Assembly (NCBI GenBank): GCA_039881045.1
Contig: JAYWVB010000009.1
Location: 982,397 to 1,046,396 of the forward strand
From: Chaetomium olivaceum
Taxonomy: Eukaryota; Ascomycota; Sordariomycetes; Sordariales; Chaetomiaceae
Direction: 5' to 3'
Length of the DNA: 64,000 nt
Part shown: piece after piece, positions 12,060-23,999 of the stretch
Layout of the letters: every line of letters starts with the position of its first letter
How positions within the stretch are numbered: the first letter of the stretch is position 1
The notes under the pieces: model-generated
What the model was told of the DNA's origin: nothing
The model's database searches: none
The model's input: the letters and a program-made list of their open reading frames with translations, nothing else
Program-made: the position numbers and the translations under genes

Positions 12060-13375
12060 TGCGATCTCCTCTGGTCCTCGTACAGGACGTGGCGGCGGTT
12101 GTCGCGCGGCGTCGTGGGCTCGAGTGTTGCCGCGATGATCGGGCTGCGGAAAGTGTACTGTGTAGGCTCGAGATGGGAGTTTGGCGTATCAAGGTACCTG
12201 CCGGGTATAAGCCCCCGATGACGGCAATTGCCTCGGCTGCGCACGGCAAACTGCGAGCAGCAGGTCACAAGGATTGAATCTCGGAATACAAGTAAATGGT
12301 TGCACACGACACACACACATACACGACAAGGCCAAAACAGATAAAAACGACAATGGCGACAATGTCATCAGGGACCGGGGGCATGAAAGGAGCCCGCCCC
12401 TTGTATTTGACTCGCGGGCGTGGGCCCGGGCCTGTGATAGTTATCGGGACTGTGTAGCCGTCAACCTCGGCAGGTGAAGACCTCCACTATTCGGGACAAG
12501 CAGCGAGACCTCCATTGCCCCGCATCGCTGACCCCGGCCTGAATCACGTCAGTCCTGTGTACGGAGTAGTCGAAAGCTGACGGTCCAATTCTGTGAAGTA
12601 CATGTACAGTACCGACAGGCCCTCGTTTTTGCTAGTTGTTTTCTCTACTTTTTATCCGGCTCATTCAACTCTCGACCCCCTCATAAAGTTAATACTCTAC
12701 TAAGCCCGAGAACCATACCTATCTTATTAAATTAAACCCGTTTTTGGGTTCAGTGAACTGTGCCGCTATCCCCGATGCGGGGTCTATGAGCCAGCCGCCG
12801 TCAAGGTTCCTGTTGGAGAGACCACAAACTGGAAGCGAAGCTTATGGGATTATTGAGTGTCTTTTCAACTCAATAGTTGGGTATTTTTAGTGTTTGGTGT
12901 CTTCTCTCACAATGCAAATAGCCTTTTATTTTATTTATTATGGCAGTCTGGGTCAGACGAGAGTCAAGTCTCAATCTTCCGTCTTCCTTTAGCTTCCCAC
13001 TTCCCATGCAGCGCCCGATTCAGAGAGAAAGAGTTAGTTGACCAGCCCCTGGCGCTTCCTTCTCTTATCTCAGCTCCCGTCGCAACACCACTCATACCCC
13101 CACCGCCAGCAACCGCTTGCAGGTTGGCACGCTACCAAGATGCCCTTCACCTTGGGCATGTTAGTTAGGGTAGCTACAAATATTCAGGAGCAACAAGAAG
13201 ATTTTTTAAAACCGTTCCCTTTTCTGCATCTATTGTATCACCATTGAACATTGAATCACCCATTTCCATCCCGCACGGAACACACCCACAAAACGACGAA
13301 TAATTCGTGGCTTGCGATCCGAAGCTCCAATACTGTCGTCGCGGATGTGACGTACTTAAAACCCAACAACAAGCA
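12060..13375. other. divergent intergenic region, carrier / palB
   Basis: 1.3 kb between two divergent genes. An AT-rich stretch lies at about 12640-12760. No convincing ORF, repeat or RNA gene was seen; promoters of both neighbours should lie here. Confidence 0.4.
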
Positions 13376-16300
13376 ATGGAGGCCCAAGCCCTAGTGAGAG
13401 ATTTCCAGTAGCAGGTTTGGGACTTTTGTGGTGAACCGGTTGATTCTGACCGCAACACCAGGAACACGAACGCCGCCTGAGGGTTACTCACGGAGAAGAG
13501 GCGTTGAAGCATGCCATCGCAGCCGCCGACTTGTATATGCAGGCTGCGGGTAAGGCCAGGGCCCCGGAAGATCGCAAACGGTTCGCGAGGAAGTGCGCCG
13601 ACCTCATCGCTCTCGGGGAGCGCCTCAAAGCCAACGCCAAAGGTGCCAGCAACGCCTCCCGTCCACCCGTCCCCGAGTCCACCCGGCCCCTGACCATAGC
13701 GGAAAAGACAGCTGTTCTTGAAGCATCACGCCTACATGGAAATGTGTTCCCGCCCTGGGAGCGCCCCCCGGCTCCGGAGAGTTTCTCGGATGCCGGCAGC
13801 CCTACTTACACGTAAGTGAAGTGTACGAGGCGAGCCATCTTTGTTTTCCGGTGCTAATCCCTCCCGTACTGTAGCGATCCTTCACCGTTCTCCCTTTCCC
13901 CTGAGCAGTTGGATATCTTTGCCGGTTGGCGGCGTCCTACTGAGCTCCCAGGGTTCGAAGATGGAGATACCGAAGGAAACCTGGAGCAGCTCATGACCGC
14001 AAAAGCAGACACGGACCTTGCGCAAGATTTAGCGACGGACTGTTCCGTCGTAGCTAGCTTATGCGCCGCTACTCGCCACCTTGGATCTACAAAAGACTCA
14101 GTGAGCGGCCATATCCGACAGCCAACGCCCGGGTCATGGCTAACACGTCGAGGCAGTTACTGGGCTCGCTAATATACCCATTTGACCACGAGAGAATGCG
14201 GCCGGCCGTCTCCAAGACCGGCAAGTACGTGTTCCGCATGTACTTCAACGGGAGTTGGCGCCACGTCGCCATCGACGACCGTCTCCCAGCATCCAAGACT
14301 GACCGTACACTGTATGTCGTCGACCGGCGCAATCCTCGGCTGCTATGGCCGGCTCTGGTCGAAAAGGCGTACCTGAAAATACGCGGCGGCTACGACTTCC
14401 CCGGCAGCAACTCGGGAACCGACTTACATGCTTTAACAGGATGGATTCCAGAGCAGATCTTTCTTCAGAGGTGAGCAGGTCGTGATATCGAAAAGTAACC
14501 TACCAAGCCTGACCTTCTCAGCGACGAGATCGAACTTGATGAAACCTGGTCCAGAATCAAGAAGGCCTATGACAATGGGAATGCGATTCTTACCCTCGGG
14601 ACAGGAAATATCCTACCTGAAGAGGAGGAAGCGTTGGGTTTGGTAAAGGAGCACGACTACGCAGTCATGGGTTTGAAAAAAGAGGACGACTCCCGTTTGC
14701 TGCTCATCAAGAACCCCTGGGTTGACAGTCTCGTCTGGACGGGTCTTGGGAGCTCGGCAACCCTCAAAGCGCACACGGTCGGGTCGTCTGACGGCGCGTC
14801 CAACCAGTTCTGGATGGCCATCGAGGACGTGCTCCAACACTTCGACTCACTCTACGTCAACTGGAATCCGGCCCTGTTCCCGTACCGGCAGGACCACCAC
14901 TTCAAGTGGAAAATGTGCGACAAGACGGAAGAGCTAGTCTTCACGCACAACCCACAATACAGCGTGTTGTCTCCCTCCGGCAGTCCTGTCTGGGTGCTGC
15001 TCAGCCGTCACTGGCAGGACGGCGAGCTCGAGATACTGCGCCAACGCAAAGCGGAGAAGGACCGTGGCGACTCCTCGTTGGCGACCGTCTCCAAGCAGCT
15101 CGGCTTCATGGCCATCGCGCTGTACGCCACCTCACCACCGGGCACCCGCGTCCCGCTGCCCGACACCACCCGCCGGCTCCACCAAACCCCCTACGTCGAC
15201 AGCCCCAACACCCTCCTCCGCTACACCCCAACCCCGGGCACGCCCCAGACCCTCGTCATCACCCAAACCGAGCTCCCCCTCCCAGCCTACTCCTTCACCC
15301 TCTCCTTCTTCTCCCACAATCCCCTAACCATCACCCCTGCCCCACCGGCCCTCCCGCACAACACCTCCGTCACCGGCGCCTGGACGCGCCGCACCGCCGG
15401 CGGCAGCGCCGCCCACCCGACCTACCACACCAACCCGCAATACGCCCTCACCCTGACCGCGCCCTCCCCCCTGAACCTCACCCTCAGCACCTCCGCCCGC
15501 GACCTCCCCCTGCACATCGCCGTGCTCTTCGCCCCGACCGACGCCACCAACACCAACACCAACCCCAACAACACCACCACCAATCAAACCACCACCAATC
15601 AAACCACCACCATCACCAGCACCAGCAACAACAGCAGCAGCCGCCGCGTGATTTCCCCGCAGGGGCGGGACATCCTGTGCTCCTCGGCCGAATACACGCA
15701 CGGCTGCGCCGCCGCCGCCCACCCGCGTCTCGACCGCGGCACGTACGTCGTCGTGCTGTCGACGTTCGAGCCGGGCCAGCTGGCGCCCTACACGCTGCGT
15801 CTCGAGGCCGCTGTGCCGGTCGCGCTGAGGCCGGTGCCGGCGGACGGCGCGGGGAGGCTGCGGACGGCGCTGCCGCTGTTGGTGCCGTCGGTGATGGTTG
15901 GGATGGGGTTCTTGGCAGGGATGGGGAGAGGGACGGTGAGGGTCCGGGCGAGGGTTGTGCCGGAACGGTTGACGAGGTTGGGGGTGCATGTGCGTTCTTC
16001 GGTGGTGGGGGGTAGGGGTAGTGCTGCTGTTAGCAGTGGAAGTGGAAGTGGGAGTGGAAGTGGGAATGGGAGTGGGAGTGGCGGTGGTGTTGGTAGTGGT
16101 GGTGGTGGCAGCGCGGTGCGGGTGTCGTTGGAGGTGGGCACGGGGGCGCACCGTACGGTGCTGGCGGTGTCACGGGAGGGGGAGTTTGCGGACGCGGCTA
16201 TGGGGCTGCGGACTGCGGAGGTGGATGTTGAGGATGGGGAGTCGTTGGGAAGGCGGGGTGGGTTGTGGGTGGTGTTGGAGCAGATTGGGGGCGGTGGTGC

Positions 16301-16400
16301 AGGTAGTGGTGATGGTTCTGGTGGCGGAGGGGTGCAGGTTGAGGTGCTGAGTGATGGGGTGGTGCAGGTGGGTGGGTGGGAGGATGCCGATGAGGACTGA
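13376..16400 (+). CDS. palB: calpain-like cysteine protease PalB/RIM13 (ambient-pH signalling)
   Basis: Signalling protease of the Pal/Rim alkaline-pH pathway that processes the PacC/Rim101 transcription factor on ESCRT-III. Five exons: 13376-13393 (18 bases), 13462-13811, 13875-14100, 14157-14470, 14522-16400; 928 residues, intact. An N-terminal MIT-like helical region (GEEALKHAIAAADLYMQAAG) precedes the calpain domain. The catalytic triad is visible: Cys179 in ATDCSVVASLC, His347 in KEHDYAVM, Asn367 in LIKNPW. The motif GSNSGTDLHALTGWIPEQIF is also typical. C-terminal beta-sandwich (C2-like/calpain III-like) regions follow, with low-complexity Asn/Thr-rich and Ser-Gly-rich inserts (hexamer repeats at about 16035-16110). 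The tiny first exon (MEAQAL) is inferred from splice signals and frame. Large antisense frames over the 3' half are GC shadows. Confidence 0.93.
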
Positions 16401-17368
16401 GCTTGTGGTTTGTTGTTTAAGAGGTAGAGAGATAGGAGGGAGGGTTGGCTTCGATGGCGGCCGGTTTCGGGATATGGTACATGCTGGGCTGTTGTTGGTG
16501 TCTGGGCCCATCTATGATCATAGCTGTTGGTATAAATTAGGCAGGCTCAACGAAAAGTGGCAGTCAACACATCGGTCGAGAGCGGCATTTGTTCACACAA
16601 TTGGCAATGACAAGGTAAATCTGCGGCACTCAACATGAATATTCTCCCTATTGAAGCTCTCTTCATATCGCCGAAAATATTGGACTGGGGCCAAAATCGT
16701 CAGCGAGCGTTGTGCGTTGCACCCTAGTCCTCTCCCGCAAGCGGCCTCCCCGCTCTCCCATGCAGCTTGTTCGCTGTGCCCCACGGGACTCCTTCGGGGG
16801 GCAGACGGATGGTGTTGTTGAACATCGCTCTCTTGCCCCTTGTATCGCCCCTTGCCTTACCACCCACCCGCCTCCCCTCCCATCCCATTTTCATGCCTCC
16901 CATTTTACCTCCCGTGTCAACTGAAGCAAGGAAAACGTGGTATATGACGTGACCATCAGAAAACAGCCGTAGACGCCCCCATCCCGGTATCATCCACCCC
17001 ACCCAGTCCCATAAATATCAGGGGTGACCCGCAAAACATCCTCAGCGGGAAGAAGCCACAGCTGAGCCCGGAAAGGCCTGGTCTTCCTCCCAGTTCGCCA
17101 ATAAACGCCGTCATGCCAAAAGGAAAAAAAAAAAATAAGACCGCTACAAAAGAGCGGCGGAAGAGAGAACGTAGAGCTTCCACCAGGGGGAAACAAACAG
17201 CAGCAGTAGCTGCGCCCTGCGACCGGCCGGGAGCCGCCTCTGCGTATATACAGCTCGTCTCTCAGGAAGAGACATCGGCAGAGGCGGCCGGCCGTTATGG
17301 CGACCACAGCAAACGGTATATGAAGGGAAACGAAGACATAGCCCAGTAAATAGAACCAGGGTACGGTC
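16401..17368. other. convergent 3' intergenic region
   Basis: Between the ends of palB (+) and the zinc-finger gene (-). It contains no credible ORF. It holds the nested inverted repeat described at 17223-17293 and an A-rich run at 17128-17139. Confidence 0.4.
17223..17293. repeat. nested inverted repeat / potential hairpin
   Basis: The outer arms share the perfectly complementary 11-mer GCCGCCTCTGC and GCAGAGGCGGC, extended by CCGG/GGCC-type pairing with a small bulge. An inner stem GTCTCT...AGAGAC encloses the five-base loop CAGGA. It lies 75-145 bases beyond the stop of the zinc-finger gene, so it may sit in that gene's 3' UTR or act as a transcript-end structure. Function is unknown. Confidence 0.5.
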
Positions 17369-19096
17369 TTATGATGGGACTCCCCTTCGTCTGCGGCCGC
17401 GGCTTGGCCCGTCAGGCCGCTGCGCAAGAACATCGCGGAGGAGAGGATCGTCCTTGTCTTTGTCAACGTGGTGGACCCTGACATGCCTTGTAGTTGTTAG
17501 TCCAAGATTAGATACGGGAGGAATGTAAAGAAGAACGGACCTTTGGAGGTTGTCTGGCCGAGGATACCTATGGTCTCTATCAGGGCAGAATGGGCAGATA
17601 TAGCCCGGTGATTCGTGAACGAGGCCGTGGCGAATCATCTCATTCTTGCGCTTGAACCCTTTGCCGCCTTCAGCACGCGGACAACCCGGTACGGGGCAGT
17701 AATGCGGCCGTGCCGATGAGTGCACATTGGCGTGCGAGTTGAGCAGATATTGCGTCTGGAAAGCCGGTGCGTTGCAGCCGGGAACCTTGCAAACGTAGTT
17801 TCCAACCGTCTGGATAACATCCAAGCTCATCCGGTCGAAACCCGGCGCCACTGGCGGAGAACCGGGCTGGTGCGAGCCTGATGCCTCCGGGGAGCGACCG
17901 GCATAATCGGGGGGGCGATGTAGACCATTCGGTTGAGGGTAGTATCTGGGGCTCATGGTCGGGGGGGCCAGCGGGTGAGTCGGAGAAAGCGGGTGGTCGC
18001 GATGAGGCTCGGCGGGCGGTAAGGGAGGTGACCCGAGATGGGAGTGCAGAGACGGAAGACGGGTTGTACCTGGCGGCGAGCCCGGAAATCCGTGGTGTGA
18101 GCCCCTCATCCCATTTCCTACACCATGGCTGCTCGCTAGCTGGGGGATATCCCCAAGCTGGGATCTGATAGACGGCAGTGTCTGCGCATTGCTCTCGTAT
18201 CGCGGCGAATTGTTCTGTATGGGCGGCAGACCCTCGCTGTGGCTGTTCGAATGTATGCTAGCAGTTGGTGACCTCATATCCATCTTTAGCGATGAGGGCG
18301 TATGCACCGATTCCCTCGGGGAATATATGCTGTGAGGACTGTAGGGCATCGCGGCGGGTGGAGGATGCCGCTCATTTTTCCGAGATTCAGCTTGCATCGT
18401 GTGTATCGCCATGGGGGGCGTGGGTGCTGTTGGGAGCGCCTTCCCGCCCACCACATCATGCTGCTCGGTGACCGGTGGCGTCGGCCCGGCATCGGGTTCT
18501 GGCTCCGTGAAGGCAGCCAGGGCGCCCGCTGCCAAAGACTTCAGATCCAGCGCACCCATATCCTCTTCGGTAGAAGCGCTTAAAGCCTTCCCCTGGGCGC
18601 CGGTCTCTCTTCCGTTTATCCTACTCGATCCTTCACGGTCCTTCTCTCCGTCAACCTGTTGCTCCTCAGGGGAAGCGTCACGGACAGACATGGAATCCGC
18701 GAGGAATCCCGAATCCTCCAGGTTCTCTGGGTCCCCTTGGTCCTCGGCGTCGTCGTCGCCGCCGTCGTCGTCCTCCTCTGGGTCTTCGGCTTCCGATGTC
18801 CACTCGAGTTTGAGATCCGCTGCGTAGGCCGCCGTTCCGCGCCGGTATTCGTCAAGATGACTGATCAGGATGACATCGCCCTGGCTCGGCCTCGGCCCTC
18901 TCCGGCGCTTGGATTTCTTCTTTCCGCTAGAAGGACTCACAGGGGACGGGGAGAGGGTGGGCGCCGGGCTCGGCGATAGCTGCAGGGTGAGTTGTCGCGG
19001 CTCCAACAATGGGCTGTTCCTTGGTAATACGTCATCAGGATCGTACACGTCGCTAACAGGGACTTGTGCAAGATGGGAAGCGGCGTCCGTACGCAT
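17369..19096 (-). CDS. C2H2 zinc-finger protein, probable transcription factor
   Basis: Predicted 557-residue nuclear protein with a long disordered N-terminal part. It has an acidic patch, EDPEEDDDGGDDDAEDQGD, a basic motif, GKKKSKRRRGPRPS, and Pro/Ser/His-rich tracts. Three C-terminal zinc fingers follow: C-x4-C type YVCKVPGCNAPAF with HANVH, then HYCPVPGCPRAEGGKGF with HGLVH, then YICPFCPDRDHRYPRP with HVRVHH. A 54-base intron (17487-17540, CTAAC branch site) splits the third finger; because its length is a multiple of three, the unspliced frame stays open but lacks the correct His spacing. The start at 19096 (MRTDAASHLAQ) is preferred over 19234, whose extra N-terminus is Arg/Pro-rich. 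The pathway is not recognised. Confidence 0.8.
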   Translation of the reverse strand: MRTDAASHLAQVPVSDVYDPDDVLPRNSPLLEPRQLTLQLSPSPAPTLSPSPVSPSSGKKKSKRRRGPRPSQGDVILISHLDEYRRGTAAYAADLKLEWTSEAEDPEEDDDGGDDDAEDQGDPENLEDSGFLADSMSVRDASPEEQQVDGEKDREGSSRINGRETGAQGKALSASTEEDMGALDLKSLAAGALAAFTEPEPDAGPTPPVTEQHDVVGGKALPTAPTPPMAIHTMQAESRKNERHPPPAAMPYSPHSIYSPRESVHTPSSLKMDMRSPTASIHSNSHSEGLPPIQNNSPRYESNAQTLPSIRSQLGDIPQLASSHGVGNGMRGSHHGFPGSPPGTTRLPSLHSHLGSPPLPPAEPHRDHPLSPTHPLAPPTMSPRYYPQPNGLHRPPDYAGRSPEASGSHQPGSPPVAPGFDRMSLDVIQTVGNYVCKVPGCNAPAFQTQYLLNSHANVHSSARPHYCPVPGCPRAEGGKGFKRKNEMIRHGLVHESPGYICPFCPDRDHRYPRPDNLQRSVLLYIPPVSNLGLTTTRHVRVHHVDKDKDDPLLRDVLAQRPDGPSRGRRRRGVPS

Positions 19097-19234
19097 TGCT
19101 TCTTGGAGGAACACTCGGTGCTTTGACTCATAGAGCAATCGCGCATTAGCTCGCCATCGATGGTCGAGTCGTGGGCGTGAACGTGGACGTGGACGGGAGA
19201 CGGGAAGCCGAAGCAACGAGACCCGTAATTCCAC

Positions 19235-22200
19235 ACTCGACTCGGGGTCGTCTCCGAAAAGGAGTGTCCGCCGAAATCCGTCTCCTCCGGCCTTCTTTTC
19301 CCGGGGAATCCGGCGGAGGTAGCCGTCCCGGTTGCGTCAAAGGACCAGGCCGCGACAGCCTGGGGCGCGGGAATTCCCAAATGCAGCTGGGCCCCCGGCG
19401 CACGAAAGGCGGGGAGCGGTCATATAAGAGCCGCAAAGCAGCCAAACAAGGACGAGAGACGGGGGGGATCGACGCGGCGCAACACAGTGGGGAGCAGCTC
19501 AGAGGACGTGTGTTGCGCTGAGAAGAAAGAAGAACGGAAGTGAACCCGTGACCGATTGATTGAGCGGGGGATTGTAAATTGCAAACTTGTCGGGGTGGGA
19601 GAGTGAGGGGGGTGGCTGGGTTCCCCGGCGCAGAATTGCGGCTCAAGGCCGTAACGGCTGGGGGTTGTTCGGCACCAAAAAGGGCGTGCGAACAGGTCAG
19701 GTACGGCAGGTTAAAAGAGGGCGGCGGGTTGCTCGAATTAATGAACCAGGTTATGGTTATATGTCCCCAGGGAGCGAGGGTCGTGGGATTTCGAGCTCCC
19801 CTCCGGCCGGTACTGCAAACTCCAAAATATAGGAGCTGCTCGAGTTGTTGCTCGATAGGGTTGATAGGGTTGATAGGGTTGGGTGTCGGCACAATTGTTT
19901 CGATCGTCGATGAATGCTGCGGCTCATGGGAGCTTTGCTGCAGCCGGGGGGGGGGTAATGAGGCTCAGGTGGTTGAGCCGCACCTAATGACAGCAGCTTT
20001 GCTTGGGCGCCGAGCTACCTAACCCAGGCAAGGTATGGATGTACTGGCTGGGCTGCCGTGGACTTGGGACTGTACCTAGGTCAGGGAGTTAGTGCACACG
20101 CCGCGGATTTTCGGACTCGGCGGTTGTACTTGGTGATGGAGGGCGACCCCTATCTCGGACGCGTAACCTGCAACGGCTTGGTCTTGGTCTTTTGCGCACA
20201 CAGTAAGGTCGGATGCAACACGGTCAGAGCAACATGTGTGAAGTGAAGGAAGGGGAACGGAGCGAGGGAGGTATCCATCCGTGGGCGGGATGCAATGTTG
20301 AGGCACTTGGAATTGCGGGGATTCCCTGTTTGGGTTGCCATTGGGAGCCTGAGCTCAAGAAAAAGACCCGCCCCTCCACCCACCTACTCACTGCCCAGCA
20401 TCCGTCCATTGCAGTCCTCGGTCGCTGTTTCTGTGCAGAACACGACACCCGACCCGCCTGGACAAAAAAAGGCCAGACTCTCCAGTGCAGAAACTCGAGT
20501 TATAGAGATGAAACAAGCGTTATCCCGAAGCCTGAAGAAGATCTTTTTACTCGATTTACAATCCGTTTATTCGGTTTCTATCCCTCTTACTTCTTTCTTC
20601 CATCTCTTTTTCTTTTGTTGTTCATCTAATATCTTTTACACGACCTTGTTTTCTTTTGAGGTTCGGCATTTTTTGGCCAGAGGAGAAAGAGGATGCACGA
20701 CCAACAGATGGGATTCCGGCTCGCCTCAGCTTCACAGTTTTATTAGAAGGAGCACCTTCGGCCGGCGGGCATGAATTCCCCGTCTCGCCCCATCTCCGTT
20801 TTTCCATATCCCAATTTCCGAGTTTTCATCACGTCGCTCTGGCCGGGATTCCGCACTTTCTAGTTTGGTTGTGCGCAACCCAATCCGAGAAAAAGTACGC
20901 TTTTTCTCCCGATTTTTGTTTCCTCCGTCTTCAAGCAGGTCCATGCCTCAGTATCATTAAAGCAAGGCGACGCTCCCGCAGGGCTTGTACGATCGCCCCA
21001 AAGCTTCTCGAGGCTGTCTCCGCTGGATTCTCGTTATTGGTCTCTTGTCGTTGCTGACTTCGACAGATGCGGAACCCCCCTCCCCTGGCGCCAGCGTGCT
21101 CGGGACTGGGTTGGGTATGTGGCGTCATCTCATCCCCTACGTGACAACTAGTTCGCATTTGAGGTCGGGATGGGTTCGTCTTGAGATTCACAGCCCATGG
21201 GCAAGTCTCAAGTCTCTGTTTCTGTGCGCTCCATGATAGCAATGAGTGGTGAAGGGGACTCGGCATGCAACGACGGTAAATTATCGTCTCGTATCACCCA
21301 TGATAACACACACACCCACACACTCCTGCAGTATGGGGAAATCTGCTCGCAATTCATTCAGGTCTGGGGTCGCGCCGTTGCGGGAACTCTGGGCTGGAAC
21401 CCCCCGCAATCACCAAGCCGGCCCGGGTAGATCCCAGGAACGGAGCACTGGGAAGGGCACAGCAGACAGCCGTGGAAAGCCAGCCCCAAGTTTTACCCAT
21501 CTAGTCACAGGAACCGACACCACCATCCGCCCAACTTCTCCATGAAGCAAGGCGAGCCCTGGCTGTCTCGTTCAGGAAAATCGACACTTCTCTCTGCCAA
21601 AATCCCATCTGGAAACAAACCTCAAAACCAAATCCCTGCCCGATTGTATCGACCAATCAACCGGCCCGTCTTCTCGGTCCCTCTCGGTGTTGCTGGGGGG
21701 GCCACTCAGGCGAACAAGAGCCGCGGCCCCATCGGTCGATTCCTAGCGCCATGCTACGGGTCAGTCCGAAATCCATGCCGGGAGCTTGCCGCTCTCAGCC
21801 AAGTGCCAGCGGAGCCCCAAGAGTCTCTCGCACTGCAACCTCAGATCGCTTCCCTTCCCAGCAAACTTTCCTTTCCGAGCCAAGAAAATGCCCTCCGACG
21901 CTTGAGGCCGCTATCCCCTGCCAGGAACACCGACAACAGAGGAGTGTCAATGTTCCATGCAGACCATCACCCACGTCGGTGACCACTCACCAGCCTTTCC
22001 GCCTGCAGGGACGGCAGGTCGCATTCTGCGGAGCGCAATCGGACGCTGCACAGTAAGCATTCGAGCGGCGTGCTCGGCCAAGCTGGTCACTCCCCCGTTC
22101 GAGAGGCCTCACGGGTCCGCTCTTGTCTCGGCTTCATTCAGCCCTTTGAGCTTTCCCCGTCCCGATGTTTGTTACGTTTGTCGGGGCTGGGTCCGGTTGG

Positions 22201-23617
22201 GCATGAGCCGCTGCATCGGTGCCTCTGTACGACGTAGATGAGAGGATGGCCGCAGTGAAGACCTGCAATGGCATCGACCTCGCTCGAGATGGTGAGGCGA
22301 ACACGAGATTGGCTCTCCGTGTCCCCAAGCTTCGAACGGTCCCACCAAATGCGGCGAGAAGATTCGCCCGCTCTTCAGCGGCTCCCACCCAAACTCCCAC
22401 GGACGAGGCGTGTCACCTGCTACCGCTCCCATCGAGGATTCGGCGGCCTTGGTTGCGCCACGGAACACTCAGCACTTGTCCCCCGGGCGAAACGCCATGC
22501 AGCCATCGATTCGAGTTTAGCCGTTCTCTATGCCGAGTTCCTCAGCCGCGAGACAACAAGTCGTGCCACTGGTGCGCGCGTGTTGTATGTGTGACCGCGG
22601 GCGAGTTTGGGAGAGGACGGCCTCGAGTCCAGTGCAACAAAGCACCGGGGAGTACGAGTTGGGGCAGCTACAACCAGTTCCGAGTGGCGAGCTTGAAAGT
22701 CTCAACACCTTATATTGGCCGCGCCTGATGCATAACTGACAATGCGTTTGGAGAGTTTTCTTTAACTCCAGCGAAGAGTTGCTCGCTTGCCGCGATTTAC
22801 CATACGCCGATACTCCTCTTCGGCCCAGTCGCCGTCGGCAAGACATTGTTCACTTCGCAAGGAGGAACAGAATGCTCACATGGCCACTTTTCGCATATCG
22901 CTTGGGTTCCAACTCAACGGTTGTGACACCATCCTCAACCTTCGGTGGTACCGTTCAACGAGAATTCTCAACTCGACTGCCGCGGTAGTAACCCGAGTCG
23001 ACCGATTGTCCCTCCAACACATCTACCATGTGGTGTGTTTCTCGAAAGAGGACATACATTCGTAACCCTAGAGATGCCATGCCCTTTCCTAATGTTTACC
23101 CAATACTTGCCAGTTCACTTCACCCGCTGATTCCACGTCACCACAGCCAGGTGTCAAAGATATTGACCCAGGTGGGTTTATCATTTCTCTCTCCGTTCTC
23201 GTCACAGCATCGAGCCCCGTTTTTTCTTTTTGTCTGGCTTCAGCCACGATTGCTCTATTATGTTGGTGTTGCCGACAAGAGCGCAGACTTTATTCTCGGT
23301 CCAAGCCAAAACCGACGTCCCGGCGCTCAATAGGGTCATGTACATACATTCATGTGCCTACACAGACAAAGTTTTGTTTTGTTCTGACTCTACGCAGCTA
23401 TGGGCAGCGGGATCGGAAATATCAGAATGTGCGAAGGCGTGCTACGAGGGTAAAACCCTAGTTCTGACTCTTCACACCGAGAAATCCGGCTCCATAGTTG
23501 AGCGAATTGTGGTTACTCCGGTTTCCATCGTGATGGTTTATACCTCAGTTTTGTATGCCGACGTGTCTTCGAAACTGCTAGATACATTCCTCGCCTATGA
23601 AGATTACCATAGCTGAG
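19235..23617. other. large gene-poor region
   Basis: More than 4 kb without a supported gene. Frames are short and do not look like conserved proteins. The proximal part is the promoter/5' leader of the zinc-finger gene and carries a short 9-base tandem repeat (19851-19883). C/T-rich tracts occur around 20540-20650. From about 22.7 kb the sequence grades into the repeat-bearing segment. Confidence 0.4.
19851..19883. repeat. short tandem repeat, unit TTGATAGGG
   Basis: About three and a half copies of a 9-base unit, upstream of the zinc-finger gene. It is not the TTAGGG telomere unit. It is probably a microsatellite-like expansion. Confidence 0.6.
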
Positions 23618-23671
23618 AACCAACCTCGTAGTTGGGCCGGTGACGACTAACGAATCCTTGGTGTCTTATGT
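23618..23671 (+). pseudogene. 5S rRNA 3' fragment (degenerate)
   Basis: The last ~54 bases resemble the 3' part of the 5S gene at 30647-30765: CGTAGTTGGGCCGGTGACGA, then AACGAATCC and a diverged end (GTCTTATGT for GTTGTATGT), followed by a T run. The 5' half is missing. It lies 76 bases upstream of the fuller 5S copy at 23748. Confidence 0.65.
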
Positions 23672-23747
23672 CTTTTTACTTTCCGACTTTTTTCTCATGG
23701 AGTACCAAAACCCACCTTCAAAAATGGCACTTCCTCCCCTGACTACC

Positions 23748-23866
23748 ACATACGACCATATCTGCAAGAGAATTCGGGATCCCGTCCGCTCTCCCCTCGA
23801 CAAACTTGCAAGAGCCAAACTAGTACTCAGGTCGGTGACGACTGGGGAATCCTTGGTGTTGTATGT
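23748..23866 (+). pseudogene. 5S rRNA-like copy, probably degenerate
   Basis: A 119-base sequence exactly the length of the 30647 copy. It starts ACATACGACCATAT, keeps GGGATCCCGTCCGCTCTCC, and ends GTTGTATGT before a T run. Helix III sequence differs from the other copy in paired positions (TGCAAG with CTTGCA, instead of CACAAG with CTTGTG), so pairing is kept. The region of loop A/helix IV-V and the internal control box C is damaged (ACTGGGGAATCC where the other has ACCAGCGAATCC; CAAACTAGTACTCAGG for CGGATCAGTAGTTGGG). This suggests a pseudogene or a strongly variant 5S type. Confidence 0.7.
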
Positions 23867-23999
23867 TTTTTTGCTACCTTATTGCCGCTGATCTACCTGA
23901 GATCAATCTCCTCGGTATCCGGGCTGAAGGATAGGTTCTTGATATCCCCGTTAGCATCACCCTACAACTAACACACAAAAGCAGGCGGTTGGGCAAGCT

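Noticed and set aside
14060..14170. Apparent frame break in palB after ATDCSVVASLC
   Set aside because: A normal 56-base intron (14101-14156, GTGAGC, CTAAC branch site, GGCAG) restores the frame.
15324..16151. Long minus-strand frames over the 3' half of palB
   Set aside because: They translate the low-complexity Ser-Gly and Asn-Thr coding repeats in reverse; no domain is visible.
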